NCBI GenBank assembly: GCA_024743055.1
Contig: JANSXH010000014.1
Span: 53,509-117,508 of the forward strand
Direction: 5' to 3'
From: Pseudomonadota bacterium
GTDB taxonomy: Bacteria > Pseudomonadota > Alphaproteobacteria > Sneathiellales > Sneathiellaceae
DNA: 64,000 nucleotides
Shown: piece by piece, positions 43,836 through 53,464 of the stretch
Layout of the letters: each line of letters opens with the position of its first letter
Numbering within the stretch: position 1 is the stretch's first letter
The notes under the pieces: generated by a model
Told to the model about the DNA's origin: nothing
Seen by the model: the letters and a program-made list of their open reading frames with translations, nothing else
The model's database searches: none
Position numbers and translations under genes: made by a program

Positions 43836-44341
43836 AGTCGTTATTATTCACTCCCTGCTATCATGTAAAAATTCCCCATATATACTAGAGGCGATGTGAC
43901 AAAAGTTATAAGTACTTGTCAAACTTATTCGACTGATGACAATTGTACTAAGATTACACTGTCCCGCGTAGTATTACATTATATTAATTGCCGTGTTGGC
44001 TATTGTGTGATCGTGGATCATTACATCGTCAATCAGACATTATTAGTTTAATTTTTGTTGGTTTTTGGTGGTTTATAGCCGGTTTAAAAAAAACACCACA
44101 TTTCCTTGTTTTTCTATGATCCTATGCCGTCTTGTGCTATGCAACCGGCGCGACGGGAAATTTCTGATTTCACGCAAATCAGAGCCGGGGCCTGCCGCTG
44201 GAATTTTGCATTCCGAAAGACGATGAATTATGGATTGTCCGCCTACCGTATCTGCTTCGGACAAGGAGTGGAAGAGGGGGCATCCAGGTGTTGGATATGG
44301 CACTAGCGAGGGCGGAGATCGCCTCATAGGGAGTTCTGAAA
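43836..44341. other. Leader region between mucR and glyA
   Basis: 506 bases with an AT-rich left half (promoter of the leftward regulator) and a GC-richer right half that leads to glyA. A perfect hairpin, TCTGATTT-CACGC-AAATCAGA, lies at 44163-44183. I looked for glycine and SAM riboswitch signatures and did not find them. No convincing protein is encoded. Confidence 0.6.
44163..44183 (+). promoter_or_regulatory. Perfect hairpin in the glyA leader
   Basis: TCTGATTT and AAATCAGA flank a CACGC loop, an 8-bp perfect stem about 160 bases before the glyA start. It could be an operator or a leader RNA element; the sequence alone does not decide. Confidence 0.35.
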
Positions 44342-45637
44342 TTGAACATTCAAAATACTGACCGGGCCAATTTTTTCAGTGCAGATTTAAAGAGTGATGA
44401 CGCAGATGTTTTCGGCGCGATACAGGATGAGCTGGGTCGCCAGCGCGACCAGATCGAGCTGATTGCCTCTGAGAATGTCGTCAGTCCGGCTGTGCTGGCG
44501 GCACAGGGGTCTGTGATGACCAATAAATATGCCGAAGGCTATCCCGGCCGCCGCTATTATGGTGGCTGCGAATATGTGGATGTGGTCGAAACCTTGGCCA
44601 TCGAGCGGGCCAAGGAGCTGTTCGGTTGCGGCTTCGCCAATGTTCAGCCCAACTCCGGTTCCCAGGCCAATCAGGGGGCTTTTATGGCCCTGATCAAGCC
44701 CGGCGATACCATTCTCGGCCTGTCCCTCGCTGCGGGCGGACATCTGACTCATGGCGCCAAACCCAACCAGTCCGGCAAATGGTTTCACGCCGTGCATTAC
44801 GGTGTCGATCGGGAGACCCATCGCATCGATTTTGCCGAGGTTCGCAAACTGGCCCAGGAACATAAACCGCAACTGATCATCGCCGGGGGCTCTGCCTATC
44901 CGCGCCATATCGATTTTGCTGCTTTCCGGGAGATTGCCGATGAAGTCGGCGCCTATCTGATGGTCGACATGGCACATTTCGCCGGTCTGGTCGCGGCGGG
45001 TGTTCATCCGAGCCCATTCCCACATGCGCATATCGCCACAACAACGACGCATAAGACCCTTCGCGGTCCGCGCGGCGGCATGATCCTGACCAATGACGAG
45101 GATATTGCGAAGAAAGTCAATTCGGCCATTTTCCCGGGTATTCAAGGCGGTCCTTTGATGCATGTGATCGCCGGCAAGGCTGTTGCCTTTGGGGAAGCCC
45201 TGACGCCGGATTTCAAGGTTTACGCGGCCCAGGTCGTGGAAAATGCAGCTGTTCTGGCGAAAACCCTGGTCGGTCACGGTCTGGATATCGTTTCCGGTGG
45301 TACCGACACCCATGTGATGCTGGTCGATCTCCGGCCAAAAGGGCTCACCGGCAATATTGCTGAGCGGTCTTTGGAAAATGCCTTTATCACCTGCAACAAG
45401 AACGGTATCCCGTTCGATCCGGAAAAACCCATGGTGACGTCAGGCGTTCGTCTCGGCACTCCGGCGGCGACAACCCGTGGCTTCGGAACCGCAGAGTTCG
45501 CGAAAGTCGGGGACCTGATTGCTGAAGTTCTTGACGGACTGGTCGCAAACCCTGAGGATAACAGTGCTGTCGAGGAAAAAGTTCGGGCAGAGGTCAAGGC
45601 GCTATGCGATGCCTTTCCCCTTTATCCGAACATGTGA
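44342..45637 (+). CDS. glyA: Serine hydroxymethyltransferase
   Basis: GlyA interconverts serine and glycine and charges tetrahydrofolate with a one-carbon unit. The 431-residue PLP enzyme shows [37 protein letters not shown] and the PLP lysine 238 in [14 protein letters not shown]. It starts with TTG at 44342: AGGGAG (44328-44333) is 8 bases upstream and no in-frame ATG lies nearby. Placed before nrdR and the riboflavin genes, an order found in other Alphaproteobacteria. Confidence 0.96.
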   Translation: MNIQNTDRANFFSADLKSDDADVFGAIQDELGRQRDQIELIASENVVSPAVLAAQGSVMTNKYAEGYPGRRYYGGCEYVDVVETLAIERAKELFGCGFANVQPNSGSQANQGAFMALIKPGDTILGLSLAAGGHLTHGAKPNQSGKWFHAVHYGVDRETHRIDFAEVRKLAQEHKPQLIIAGGSAYPRHIDFAAFREIADEVGAYLMVDMAHFAGLVAAGVHPSPFPHAHIATTTTHKTLRGPRGGMILTNDEDIAKKVNSAIFPGIQGGPLMHVIAGKAVAFGEALTPDFKVYAAQVVENAAVLAKTLVGHGLDIVSGGTDTHVMLVDLRPKGLTGNIAERSLENAFITCNKNGIPFDPEKPMVTSGVRLGTPAATTRGFGTAEFAKVGDLIAEVLDGLVANPEDNSAVEEKVRAEVKALCDAFPLYPNM

Positions 45638-45690
45638 TTGGGGATTTCACGCGGGGCGGCGAAACAGAATAAGCAATAAGGGGGCTTTGA

Positions 45691-46152
45691 ATGCGCTGTC
45701 CATTTTGTAGCAGTGAAGAAACGCAAGTGAAGGATAGCCGGCCGACGGAAGACAATACGGCCATTCGGCGTCGACGGGCTTGTGCCGCCTGCGGTGCGCG
45801 GTTCACGACTTTCGAGAGGGTTCAACTCAGGGAGTTAACCGTCCTAAAGAAAAATGGTCAACGAACGCCGTTCGAGCGGGACAAGCTGGAACGATCCGTC
45901 AATATTGCGACCCGCAAACGTCCGGTTGATCAGGATCGCATCGACCGGATGATCAACGGCATCGTCCGGCAACTTGAAAGCAGTGGTGAGCAGGAGATCG
46001 AGTCCGACAAGATCGGCCAGCTGGTGATGGAAGGGCTTGCCGCGCTGGACAGTGTTTCCTATGTGAGATTTGCGTCGGTTTATAAGGACTTTCGCGAAGC
46101 CAAGGACTTTGAAGAATTTATTGGCGAGCTGAGCGGCAACGTCACAAGTTAG
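45691..46152 (+). CDS. nrdR: Transcriptional repressor NrdR
   Basis: NrdR represses ribonucleotide reductase genes, using a zinc ribbon and an ATP-cone that senses dATP/ATP. The 153-residue protein has the ribbon [15 protein letters not shown] and [14 protein letters not shown] (two CxxC pairs) and the ATP-cone beginning at [27 protein letters not shown] lies before the ATG. It ends 5 bases before ribD, so the two are almost certainly on one message. Confidence 0.97.
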   Translation: MRCPFCSSEETQVKDSRPTEDNTAIRRRRACAACGARFTTFERVQLRELTVLKKNGQRTPFERDKLERSVNIATRKRPVDQDRIDRMINGIVRQLESSGEQEIESDKIGQLVMEGLAALDSVSYVRFASVYKDFREAKDFEEFIGELSGNVTS

Positions 46153-46157
46153 GTTAC

Positions 46158-47273
46158 ATGACAGATCCCAACGACTCTATTGATCGGCATCATATGCGGA
46201 CAGCCCTCCGGCTTGCGGAGAGAGGGCTGGGCCAAGTCGCGCCTAATCCGGCTGTGGGCTGCATCCTGGTCAAAGACGATCATGTGGTGGGCCGCGGTTG
46301 GACCCAGCCGGGCGGACGGCCCCATGCAGAGGTTGTGGCACTGACTCAAGCCGGGGCGATGGCAGGTGGCTCGACGGCCTATGTCACATTTGAGCCCTGT
46401 TCCCATACGGGAAAGACAGGCCCATGCGCTGAAGCCTTGATCAAAGCGGGAGTAAAGCGGGTGGTCTCGGCGGTTGAGGATCCGGACGAGCGGGTCAGCG
46501 GTAGGGGTCATCAGATGCTCACAGATGCCGGGATCGAGGTCTCTATTGGGCTTCTCGCCAATGAAGCAACCTACCTCAATGCCGGATTTATCTTGACCCG
46601 CAAGGCCAACCGACCCTTGGTGACCATCAAAATGGCAACCAGTCTGGATGGAAAGATTGCCACCACCACCGGGGACAGCAAATGGATCACAGGTCGGATC
46701 TCCAGACGTTATAGTCATATGCTCCGGGCCAGTAATGACGCGATTATGGTTGGTATTGGCACGGCATTGGTTGATGATCCGGAATTGACCTGTCGCATTC
46801 CGGGATTGGAGGATCGCTCTCCGGTGCGGGTGATCGCCGATACGCGGCTGCGATTGCCGTTGACCTCGAAGCTGGTGCAGACGGCGGCGGCAGCCCCGCT
46901 CTGGATCCTGACCATTCCGGGGAATGACAAGGATCGGGTGAAGGCCTTTCAGGATCTCGGGGTGACTGTTCTTGAAGTGGAACCGGATGAGAGCGGCCTG
47001 CCCAACCTCGATCTCGGCCTTGCCTTATTGGCAGAGCGGGGAATTACCAGAATACTTGCCGAGGGTGGTTCCCATCTTCTGGCAACCTTGATAAAAGATG
47101 AATTGGCGGATCGCCTGATGTGGTTTCGGGCCAACAAGATTATCGGTGGGGACGGCATCCCTGTCCTGCAATCCATTGGTTTGAAACAGCTCGACGATGC
47201 ACCTGAAATTCGCCTGCTGGAAGAGCGACGGCTGGGCGAAGATCTATTGGAAAGTTATTTTCTTCGGAACTAA
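46158..47273 (+). CDS. ribD: Bifunctional riboflavin deaminase/reductase RibD
   Basis: RibD deaminates the pyrimidine intermediate and then reduces its ribosyl chain. The deaminase domain has HAEVVAL and PCSHTGKTGPCAEALIKAGV (zinc ligands His, Cys, Cys). The reductase domain (from about 150) has TIKMATSLDGKIATTTGDSKWITG and LRASNDAIMVGIGTALVDDPELTCR, and ILAEGGSHLLATLI for NADPH binding. 371 residues is normal. It starts 5 bases after nrdR and lies 5 bases before ribE. Confidence 0.96.
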   Translation: MTDPNDSIDRHHMRTALRLAERGLGQVAPNPAVGCILVKDDHVVGRGWTQPGGRPHAEVVALTQAGAMAGGSTAYVTFEPCSHTGKTGPCAEALIKAGVKRVVSAVEDPDERVSGRGHQMLTDAGIEVSIGLLANEATYLNAGFILTRKANRPLVTIKMATSLDGKIATTTGDSKWITGRISRRYSHMLRASNDAIMVGIGTALVDDPELTCRIPGLEDRSPVRVIADTRLRLPLTSKLVQTAAAAPLWILTIPGNDKDRVKAFQDLGVTVLEVEPDESGLPNLDLGLALLAERGITRILAEGGSHLLATLIKDELADRLMWFRANKIIGGDGIPVLQSIGLKQLDDAPEIRLLEERRLGEDLLESYFLRN

Positions 47274-47278
47274 AAGAC

Positions 47279-47875
47279 ATGTTTACAGGAATCATCACAG
47301 ATATTGGTCGGGTCTCTTCTCTGGAAAAAACCGGGGATACCCGTATTCGTATCGAGACTGACTATGACACGGACAGCATTGACTATGGCGCTTCCATCGC
47401 CTGTTCCGGTCCTTGTCTGACCGTTGTTGACAAAGGGGAGGGATGGTTCGCCGTTGATGCCTCCGATGAGACTTTGTCCTGTACCAATCTTGATGGTTGG
47501 AAGGAAGGGACGCCGGTCAATCTGGAACGGGCTTTGAAAATCGGCGATGAGCTGGGCGGCCATGTGGTCACCGGTCATGTCGACGCAATTGTTGAAGTTA
47601 CAGAAATGGAAACCGTCGGTGACTCCACCAAGCTGGTTTTTTCCCTACCCGAGGCCTATCGTGGCTTTGTTGCACCAAAAGGCTCCATCTGTCTTGACGG
47701 TATCTCGCTCACAGTCAATGACGTTGCGGATGACTATTTTACCGTCAATATCATCCCTCATACCCAAACCCACACGACTTTCGGTCATCTCAAAGTCGGT
47801 GATCGTGTGAATTTCGAAATCGATGTGCTGGCGCGCTATGTTGCCCGCATGACAGAGGTCAATAATAAAAAATGA
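47279..47875 (+). CDS. ribE: Riboflavin synthase alpha chain
   Basis: Riboflavin synthase dismutates two lumazine molecules to riboflavin. The 198-residue protein has two tandem barrel domains: the first opens [12 protein letters not shown] and the second repeats the pattern at about residue 98 ([15 protein letters not shown]). The mid-domain [13 protein letters not shown] and [13 protein letters not shown] are the paired motifs. The gene overlaps ribB by four bases (ATGA). Confidence 0.96.
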   Translation: MFTGIITDIGRVSSLEKTGDTRIRIETDYDTDSIDYGASIACSGPCLTVVDKGEGWFAVDASDETLSCTNLDGWKEGTPVNLERALKIGDELGGHVVTGHVDAIVEVTEMETVGDSTKLVFSLPEAYRGFVAPKGSICLDGISLTVNDVADDYFTVNIIPHTQTHTTFGHLKVGDRVNFEIDVLARYVARMTEVNNKK

Positions 47876-48984
47876 CATATAAAGAATACCTCTCTTCAGC
47901 TGAAGACATCATCGATGATGCGCGCAACGGACGAATGTTCGTGCTTGTCGATGCAGAAGACCGCGAGAATGAGGGTGACCTGGTCATCCCGGCGCAGATG
48001 GCAACTCCGGACGCGATCAATTTCATGGCCAAGTACGGTCGCGGGCTGATCTGCCTGTCGATGACAGAAGGCCGCATTGAGGAATTGGGTCTGCAACTGA
48101 TGGCTCAGGACAACGCCTCCCGTCTACAGACCAACTTCACCGTTTCTATCGAGGCTCGCGAAGGGGTGACCACCGGTATTTCCGCTGCCGATCGTTCCCA
48201 CACCATCGCGGTCGCAATTGATCCAACCAAAAATGCCCAGGATATTGTTAGCCCCGGCCACGTTTTCCCGCTCGTCGCCCGAGAGGGTGGAGTGCTGCGC
48301 CGTGCCGGCCATACGGAAGCCGCCGTTGATATCGCCCGCCTTGCCGGACTGATGCCCGCTGGTGTGATCTGTGAAATCATGAATGATGACGGCACGATGG
48401 CACGATTGCCGGACCTGGTGAAATTCGCTCAGTTCCATGGCTTGAAGGTGGGCACTATCGCCGACCTCATTGCCTATCGCCGCCGCCATGACAGCCTGAT
48501 CGAGCGCGAAATCGAAGCAGATATCTCCAGCAAATACGGGGCTGACTGGAAGATGATTGTCTTCTCCAATAAACCTGAATATGCCGAACATGTGGCTCTG
48601 GTCAAAGGCGATGTCGCGAGTGATGAACCGGTGATGGTCCGCATGCATGCTCTTAATCTGCTCGGTGATGTGCTGGGAGAGCTCGACGAAAATCCGGACA
48701 CGTTGCATAACGCCATGGCGCAGATTGATGAGGCTGGCAAAGGAGTTGTCGTTCTCATTCGTGAGCCGCGGCCAATGGCTCTTTCTGATCGAGTGCGTCG
48801 CAAACTCGGTAAACCCGTCAAAACGCCATCTGACCTTCGGGACTATGGTATCGGTGCTCAGATCCTGTTGGATCTCGGTATCCGGAATATGATCTTGCTG
48901 TCCAACACTGAGCGTAATGTTGTTGGCCTCGACGGCTATGGCCTTGCCATCAGCGAAACCCGCAAAATTATAGAAAAGGACTGA
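47872..48984 (+). CDS. ribB: 3,4-Dihydroxy-2-butanone 4-phosphate synthase fused to a degenerate GTP cyclohydrolase II domain (RibBX type)
   Basis: Residues 1 to about 205 are RibB, which makes the four-carbon unit of riboflavin: [50 protein letters not shown]. The C-terminal 165 residues have the outline of GTP cyclohydrolase II, but the zinc-binding Cys triad and GDxFGSxRCDCG block are absent; the equivalent region reads [19 protein letters not shown]. So cyclohydrolase activity is unlikely and a separate RibA is needed. Such fusions (RibBX) are known in Alphaproteobacteria. Overlaps ribE; ribH follows after 2 bases. Confidence 0.94.
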   Translation: MTYKEYLSSAEDIIDDARNGRMFVLVDAEDRENEGDLVIPAQMATPDAINFMAKYGRGLICLSMTEGRIEELGLQLMAQDNASRLQTNFTVSIEAREGVTTGISAADRSHTIAVAIDPTKNAQDIVSPGHVFPLVAREGGVLRRAGHTEAAVDIARLAGLMPAGVICEIMNDDGTMARLPDLVKFAQFHGLKVGTIADLIAYRRRHDSLIEREIEADISSKYGADWKMIVFSNKPEYAEHVALVKGDVASDEPVMVRMHALNLLGDVLGELDENPDTLHNAMAQIDEAGKGVVVLIREPRPMALSDRVRRKLGKPVKTPSDLRDYGIGAQILLDLGIRNMILLSNTERNVVGLDGYGLAISETRKIIEKD

Positions 48985-48986
48985 CC

Positions 48987-49451
48987 ATGAGTGACGATAT
49001 CCATGTTCTCATTGTGGAGGCCGATTTCTACCGTGACATTTCAGACGCCCTACTTGAGGGAGCGAAGGAAGTGCTGGACAAGGTCGGCGCCCAATATGAA
49101 GTAATCCGTGTGCCGGGCTGTCTTGAGATCCCAGCTGCCGTCCGCTATGCCATTAAATCCATGGAGTTTATGGGCGGTCGCCGCCGCTATGATGCCTATG
49201 TGGCTTTGGGCTGCGTGATCCGCGGGGAAACCTCCCATTATGACACGGTGTCTGAAGAAAGTGCCCGGGCATTGATGGATATCTCCACAGAATATTGCAT
49301 CGCCATTGGTAATGGCATTATCACCTGCGAAAATAATGAGCAGGCGTGGGAGAGGGCCCTCAAAGACAAGAAAAACAAAGGCGGAGGTGCCGCTCAATGC
49401 GCCCTCGATATGCTCGACCTAAAAGAACATTTTGGACTTTTCCCACGATGA
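48987..49451 (+). CDS. ribH: 6,7-Dimethyl-8-ribityllumazine synthase
   Basis: RibH joins the RibB and RibD products to lumazine and forms icosahedral or pentameric shells. The 154-residue protein shows the fold sequence LIVEADFYRDISDALLEGA, VPGCLEIPAAVRYAIK (substrate binding) and YVALGCVIRGETSHYDTVSEESARALMD, with the catalytic His in ETSHYD. The stop overlaps the nusB ATG (ATGA). Nothing unusual. Confidence 0.96.
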   Translation: MSDDIHVLIVEADFYRDISDALLEGAKEVLDKVGAQYEVIRVPGCLEIPAAVRYAIKSMEFMGGRRRYDAYVALGCVIRGETSHYDTVSEESARALMDISTEYCIAIGNGIITCENNEQAWERALKDKKNKGGGAAQCALDMLDLKEHFGLFPR

Positions 49452-49927
49452 GCAACCGAGCAGAAAAACGGGGAGACAAGCACAGTCGGCGGACTCTGGC
49501 CCGGCTGAATGCCGTACAGGCATTGTATCAGCTGGAGCAAGACCCCCAAACCCCTTCGACCGTTGTTGCTGAGTTTCTGGCTCATCGTATAGGCGCAGAG
49601 ATGGATGGGGATCAATTCAAGGACAGCGACAAGCCTTTATTCGAGGATATTGTTCTCAACACAAAAGAACGGCAGCAGGAGATCGATGATCTGATCTCCC
49701 GGTTTCTGGAAAAGGACCGAACTCCGGATCGCCTGGAAGTGGTGCTGTTGGTTCTCCTAAGAGCGGCAACTTATGAATTTCTGGCCCGTATCGACTCTCC
49801 GGCCAAGGTCCTGATCAAGGAATATGTCGGGATCGCCCGGACCTTTTTCACTGGCAAGGAACCGGCGCTGGTCAATGGCGTGTTGGATAAAATCGCTAAA
49901 CAGGTCCGCGCCGCAGAATTCAGCTGA
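49448..49927 (+). CDS. nusB: Transcription antitermination factor NusB
   Basis: NusB binds boxA with NusE in rRNA antitermination. The 159-residue protein has the helical fold with SRRTLARLNAVQALYQLEQD at the start and RTPDRLEVVLLVLLRAATYEFLARIDSPAKVLIKEYVGIARTF, ending LVNGVLDKIAKQVR. The ATG at 49448 overlaps the ribH stop and is correct; a longer upstream frame runs through ribH in another reading frame. It is coupled to ribH and followed directly by thiL. Confidence 0.95.
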   Translation: MSNRAEKRGDKHSRRTLARLNAVQALYQLEQDPQTPSTVVAEFLAHRIGAEMDGDQFKDSDKPLFEDIVLNTKERQQEIDDLISRFLEKDRTPDRLEVVLLVLLRAATYEFLARIDSPAKVLIKEYVGIARTFFTGKEPALVNGVLDKIAKQVRAAEFS

Positions 49928-50926
49928 ATGAAAAAACATGACCCGCAAAATGGTCTTGGTGAATTTGATCTGATCAATCAGGTCTTTGCTCCGTTGGCAG
50001 CGGACAGCCCCGGTGCTTTTTCCCTGACAGACGATGCGGCCACAATAAATGTCCCGGAAGGACGGGAACTGGTGGTTACAAAAGACGCGATGGTATCGGG
50101 TGTTCATTTCCTGGAAACCGATCCGCCAGAAGATGTCGCCCGCAAACTCCTGCGAGTTAATTTATCGGATCTTGCCGCAATGGGAGCGACACCGTCCGGA
50201 TATCTGCTCGCCGCCTTCTGGCCCCAGGATATGGAACTCGATTGGATACAAGCATTCGCCAATGGCCTGTCCAAGGATCAACAAGAATTTTCTATCGGCC
50301 TGCTGGGTGGTGACACGGTTAAAACCCCAGGGCCGCTTTGTCTGAGTTTGACAGCCATGGGCGATGTTCAAAAGGGGCAGGCGCTTCGCCGCAATGGAGC
50401 AGTGGAAGGGGATCTGATAGCCGTTTCTGGAATCATCGGTGATGGGGCGCTGGGCCTGAAAGCTAGTCAGGATGCGCTTAAAGGCCTGACGGCATCGCAA
50501 AATCAGGCTCTTGCTGCACGCTATAGACTTCCGCAACCCAGGCTGAGATTGGGGCAAGCCCTGCAGTCGATTGCAACCTCATGCATAGACATTTCAGATG
50601 GCCTCATCGCTGATATAGGACATATTTGTGTTCAGTCAGGAGTACAGGCAGTACTGCAATCTGAGAAAATCCCTTTGTCTGAAGCCGCTGCGGCCGCCCT
50701 TGAACAGGATAGGTCATTATTGCAGGTGATCCTGACAGGTGGGGATGACTATGAACTCGCCTTTACCTTTCCTTCAGAACGGGAAACCGCAGTGTTGGGT
50801 TTGGCAAATTCGTCTGGCTGCGGCATTTCTGTCATTGGGAAAATCCAAGCGGGTGTGGGGGTCACTGTAATTGAAGCCGACGGGTCTCATGTCAACATTG
50901 ACCAGTCCGGCTGGCAGCATTTCTAA
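49928..50926 (+). CDS. thiL: Thiamine-monophosphate kinase
   Basis: ThiL phosphorylates thiamine monophosphate to the active diphosphate. The 332-residue protein starts GEFDLINQVFAPLA, then DDAATINVPEGRELVVTKDAMVSGVHF (metal/ATP loop with Asp) and LRVNLSDLAAMGATPSGYLLA. SIATSCIDISDGLIADIGHICVQSG and TGGDDYELAFTFP are the later conserved blocks. It starts immediately after the nusB stop, continuing the operon. Confidence 0.96.
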   Translation: MKKHDPQNGLGEFDLINQVFAPLAADSPGAFSLTDDAATINVPEGRELVVTKDAMVSGVHFLETDPPEDVARKLLRVNLSDLAAMGATPSGYLLAAFWPQDMELDWIQAFANGLSKDQQEFSIGLLGGDTVKTPGPLCLSLTAMGDVQKGQALRRNGAVEGDLIAVSGIIGDGALGLKASQDALKGLTASQNQALAARYRLPQPRLRLGQALQSIATSCIDISDGLIADIGHICVQSGVQAVLQSEKIPLSEAAAAALEQDRSLLQVILTGGDDYELAFTFPSERETAVLGLANSSGCGISVIGKIQAGVGVTVIEADGSHVNIDQSGWQHF

Positions 50927-51031
50927 CGTCCCTGCCTTTCACGCATAATAGCTATGCGTTTGTGTCAGTTGTCTTCTGACTGCAAATTTGAAATATTTCA
51001 CAAAATTTTATGTGCTTTCCGGGAGATCTAT

Positions 51032-51592
51032 ATGCTGGCCATGCAATATTCGGTTCGATTACCACGAGATTTTGATGTCGAGCAGGTTTACACGCATGTG
51101 TCGGAACGAAGTCTTCTCTTTGAAGGCTGCCCAGGGCTGAAGCATAAATTTTATCTCTACGACCCGGATGCCCATATTTACGCTCCCTTTTACATCTGGG
51201 AAAATGCGCAAGCCGCACAGGACTTTCTTCTCAACAATCTCTTCAATGGAGTCATTGAAAGATTTGGCCGCCCTCGGGTCAGGAGCTGGCAAATCATCAA
51301 TTTGGATTTCGGATCTTATAAAGAGGAGCCGGGTTTCCTGCTCAGCAGTATTGATAAATTGCAGGCTACCAAGCCCCTCGGTGGCCTGATTGATCAGGAA
51401 AAAGCAAATCACCGGGAATGCCTTCGGCAACCAGGATTGTATGCCCATATGGTCCTGTTGGATGCGGATCGTTGGGAAATCGGGCGTTTCGGATTGTGGC
51501 AGAGCGAAGAAAAGGCGGTTCAGTCTCCAGCGGACTGTGTCGTCGGATACAATGTGCTTAAAATGAACCAGGATCTGAGAGGTGCCGCGTAA
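51032..51592 (+). CDS. DUF4865 family protein
   Basis: The 186-residue protein matches the DUF4865 pattern: MLAMQYSVRLPRDFDVEQVYTHVSERSLLFEGCPGLKHKFYLY, AHIYAPFYIWENAQAAQDFLLNNLFNGVIERFGRPRV as separate blocks, and a late WEIGRFGLWQSEEKA. It is a dimeric ferredoxin-like fold of unknown function, perhaps a monooxygenase-like domain. The ATG at 51032, with GGGAG 6 bases upstream, is chosen; an ATG at 50954 in the same frame would add 26 residues without family likeness. Confidence 0.8.
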   Translation: MLAMQYSVRLPRDFDVEQVYTHVSERSLLFEGCPGLKHKFYLYDPDAHIYAPFYIWENAQAAQDFLLNNLFNGVIERFGRPRVRSWQIINLDFGSYKEEPGFLLSSIDKLQATKPLGGLIDQEKANHRECLRQPGLYAHMVLLDADRWEIGRFGLWQSEEKAVQSPADCVVGYNVLKMNQDLRGAA

Positions 51593-51718
51593 CTTTGTCG
51601 TGCATTTTGTGAGAAAAAGGACCGCAATTCCTCAATAAGTGATAAAAAGCGGAAAAGGTATCTCCTTAAGCATGTCCCGCTGAAACAAACAGAACGACCG
51701 ATAAAGGAAAATGTCGCG

Positions 51719-52912
51719 ATGGACGGCCGTACCAAACTGAGTATTTTGTTGATGTCCGGGTGCCAGGCACTCATGAACAGTACGACATCGATCATGATTA
51801 GCTCGGCGGCTCTGGTAAGCCTCCTTCTGCTGGGTGATGACAAATCCCTGGCCACGGTTCCGGTGACTGCGGTGGTGACGGGAACGGCACTGGCAACAAT
51901 CCCGGCCTCCCTATTTATGCGTCAGGTAGGCCGTAAGGCCGGTTTTCTGTTCGGGGCCTTTATTGGTATGGTTGGCGCCGCCATTTGCAGCTATTCCATT
52001 TATATCGGCAATTTCTGGGGCTTTGTCTTCGGCGCGATTTTTGTCGGTATGTATACGGCTTTTGGTAACTACTATCGGTTCGCAGCCGTAGATGTGGCAG
52101 GCGTTCAGCATCGCAGCAAGGCAGTTTCCTATGTTCTTGCCGGTGGACTGATAGCCGGGTTTTTAGGGCCCCAGATTGCCAGCCACAGTAAGGATATGTT
52201 TGCTCCTTATATTTACTTGGGGCCATATCTCGCCATTATTCTACTTGGCGGGTTGGCCATGTTGCTGATCAGTTTTGTTTCCATTCCCAAGATGGCGGTA
52301 CAGCAGCAGGGTAGTGATCAAAGACCGCTGTTGGAAATCGCGCGACAACCGACTTTTATCATTGCGGTTCTAAGTGCCATGATCGGTTTTGGCGTAATGA
52401 GCCTGATCATGACAGCGACACCGCTGGCCATGGTTGGATGCGGCCATCAACATAGCGACTCTTTTAATGTGATCAGTTGGCATGTGGTGGCTATGTATGG
52501 CCCCAGCTTCTTTACGGGATCTTTGATATCTCGTTTTGGGGAATACAAGATCATTCTGTTGGGAGCGTTCCTGGGAGTTGCCAGTGTTGTTGTTTCCCTG
52601 CTTGGACTGGATCTGGCCAATTTCTATATAGCGCTGGTTTTACTCGGTTTGTCCTGGAACTTTATGTTCATCGGCGGAACAACTTTGGTGACGACAACTT
52701 ACAAACCGTCAGAGACAGCCAAAGTTCAAGGTATGAATGACTTTCTCGTATTTGGAACTGTGGCAACGGCTTCCTTGTTGTCCGGTCAGTTGCAAGAGCA
52801 TTTCGGTTGGGAAGTCGTCAACTATGGCGCTTTGCCACTACTGCTTTTCGTAATCGCCCTGACATTCTGGCATATGCCAAAGGCACGCCGAATGCGGGCT
52901 GCGGCGGAATAG
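51719..52912 (+). CDS. MFS transporter
   Basis: A 397-residue membrane protein with about 12 hydrophobic segments. The first half has TGTALATIPASLFMRQVGRKAGFLFGAFIGMVGAAI, carrying the R-x-x-G-R-K loop 2-3 motif; the second half has YGPSFFTGSLISRFGEYKIILLGAFLGV. The substrate cannot be told. AAGGA precedes the ATG. It follows the DUF4865 gene by 126 bases, and the gene on its other side, ppa, reads leftward. Confidence 0.83.
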   Translation: MDGRTKLSILLMSGCQALMNSTTSIMISSAALVSLLLLGDDKSLATVPVTAVVTGTALATIPASLFMRQVGRKAGFLFGAFIGMVGAAICSYSIYIGNFWGFVFGAIFVGMYTAFGNYYRFAAVDVAGVQHRSKAVSYVLAGGLIAGFLGPQIASHSKDMFAPYIYLGPYLAIILLGGLAMLLISFVSIPKMAVQQQGSDQRPLLEIARQPTFIIAVLSAMIGFGVMSLIMTATPLAMVGCGHQHSDSFNVISWHVVAMYGPSFFTGSLISRFGEYKIILLGAFLGVASVVVSLLGLDLANFYIALVLLGLSWNFMFIGGTTLVTTTYKPSETAKVQGMNDFLVFGTVATASLLSGQLQEHFGWEVVNYGALPLLLFVIALTFWHMPKARRMRAAAE

Positions 52913-52948
52913 CCGTCCCGGACTAATGCTACCGATACAGTTTGAGTG

Positions 52949-53464
52949 TTAGACGAGAGATTTTACAATCATCTCAGCGGCTTCGTCCGCATCGCCCCAG
53001 CGAACAATCTTGACCCATTTGTCAGATTCCAAGTCTTTATAATGCTCAAAGAAATGGGAGATCTGATCAAGCAGGACACCTCTAAGGTCCGTATAGTTGT
53101 CAATGTTCGAATAATAGGGATGCAGATCATCCACCGGTACACCAAGGATTTTCTCATCCTGGCCGGCTTCGTCTTCCATGATCAGCACACCAACAGGCCG
53201 GGCCCTTAGAATGGCGCCAGGAATAACCGGGATCGGACCGGCAACCAGCATATCCGTTGGATCACCGTCATCTGCGAGGGTGTGCGGTATAAATCCGTAG
53301 TTACAGGGATAGAACATGGCGGTATGAAGAAATCGATCAACGAACATGGCGCCGCTGTCTTTATCCACTTCGTATTTTACCGGGACCCCACCGAGGGGAA
53401 TTTCGATCACGACATTAACGTCCCGTGGTACATCTTTGCCCGCAGAAATCTTCGAAAGATCCAT
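52949..53464 (-). CDS. ppa: Inorganic pyrophosphatase (soluble)
   Basis: The soluble family I enzyme hydrolyses PPi from biosynthetic reactions in the cytoplasm. The 171-residue product has VVIEIPLGGVPVKYEVDKDSGAMFVDRFLHTAMFYPCNYGFIPHTLADDGDPTDMLVAG as consecutive blocks: the metal/phosphate site Glu, Lys, then DGDPTD with the catalytic Asp pair. The end is DLESDKWVKIVRW. The start at 53464 has GGAAGA upstream. The membrane pyrophosphatase hppA lies divergently 530 bases away. Confidence 0.96.
   Translation of the reverse strand: MDLSKISAGKDVPRDVNVVIEIPLGGVPVKYEVDKDSGAMFVDRFLHTAMFYPCNYGFIPHTLADDGDPTDMLVAGPIPVIPGAILRARPVGVLIMEDEAGQDEKILGVPVDDLHPYYSNIDNYTDLRGVLLDQISHFFEHYKDLESDKWVKIVRWGDADEAAEMIVKSLV

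Noticed and set aside
43836..44341. A glycine or SAM riboswitch before glyA
   Set aside because: The conserved core sequences and paired stems of these riboswitches were not found.
44387..45313. 308-residue minus-strand ORF across glyA
   Set aside because: It is a shadow of the glyA frame, which has the PLP lysine and full length.
45638..46157. FMN riboswitch for the riboflavin genes
   Set aside because: There is no leader: ribD begins 5 bases after nrdR.
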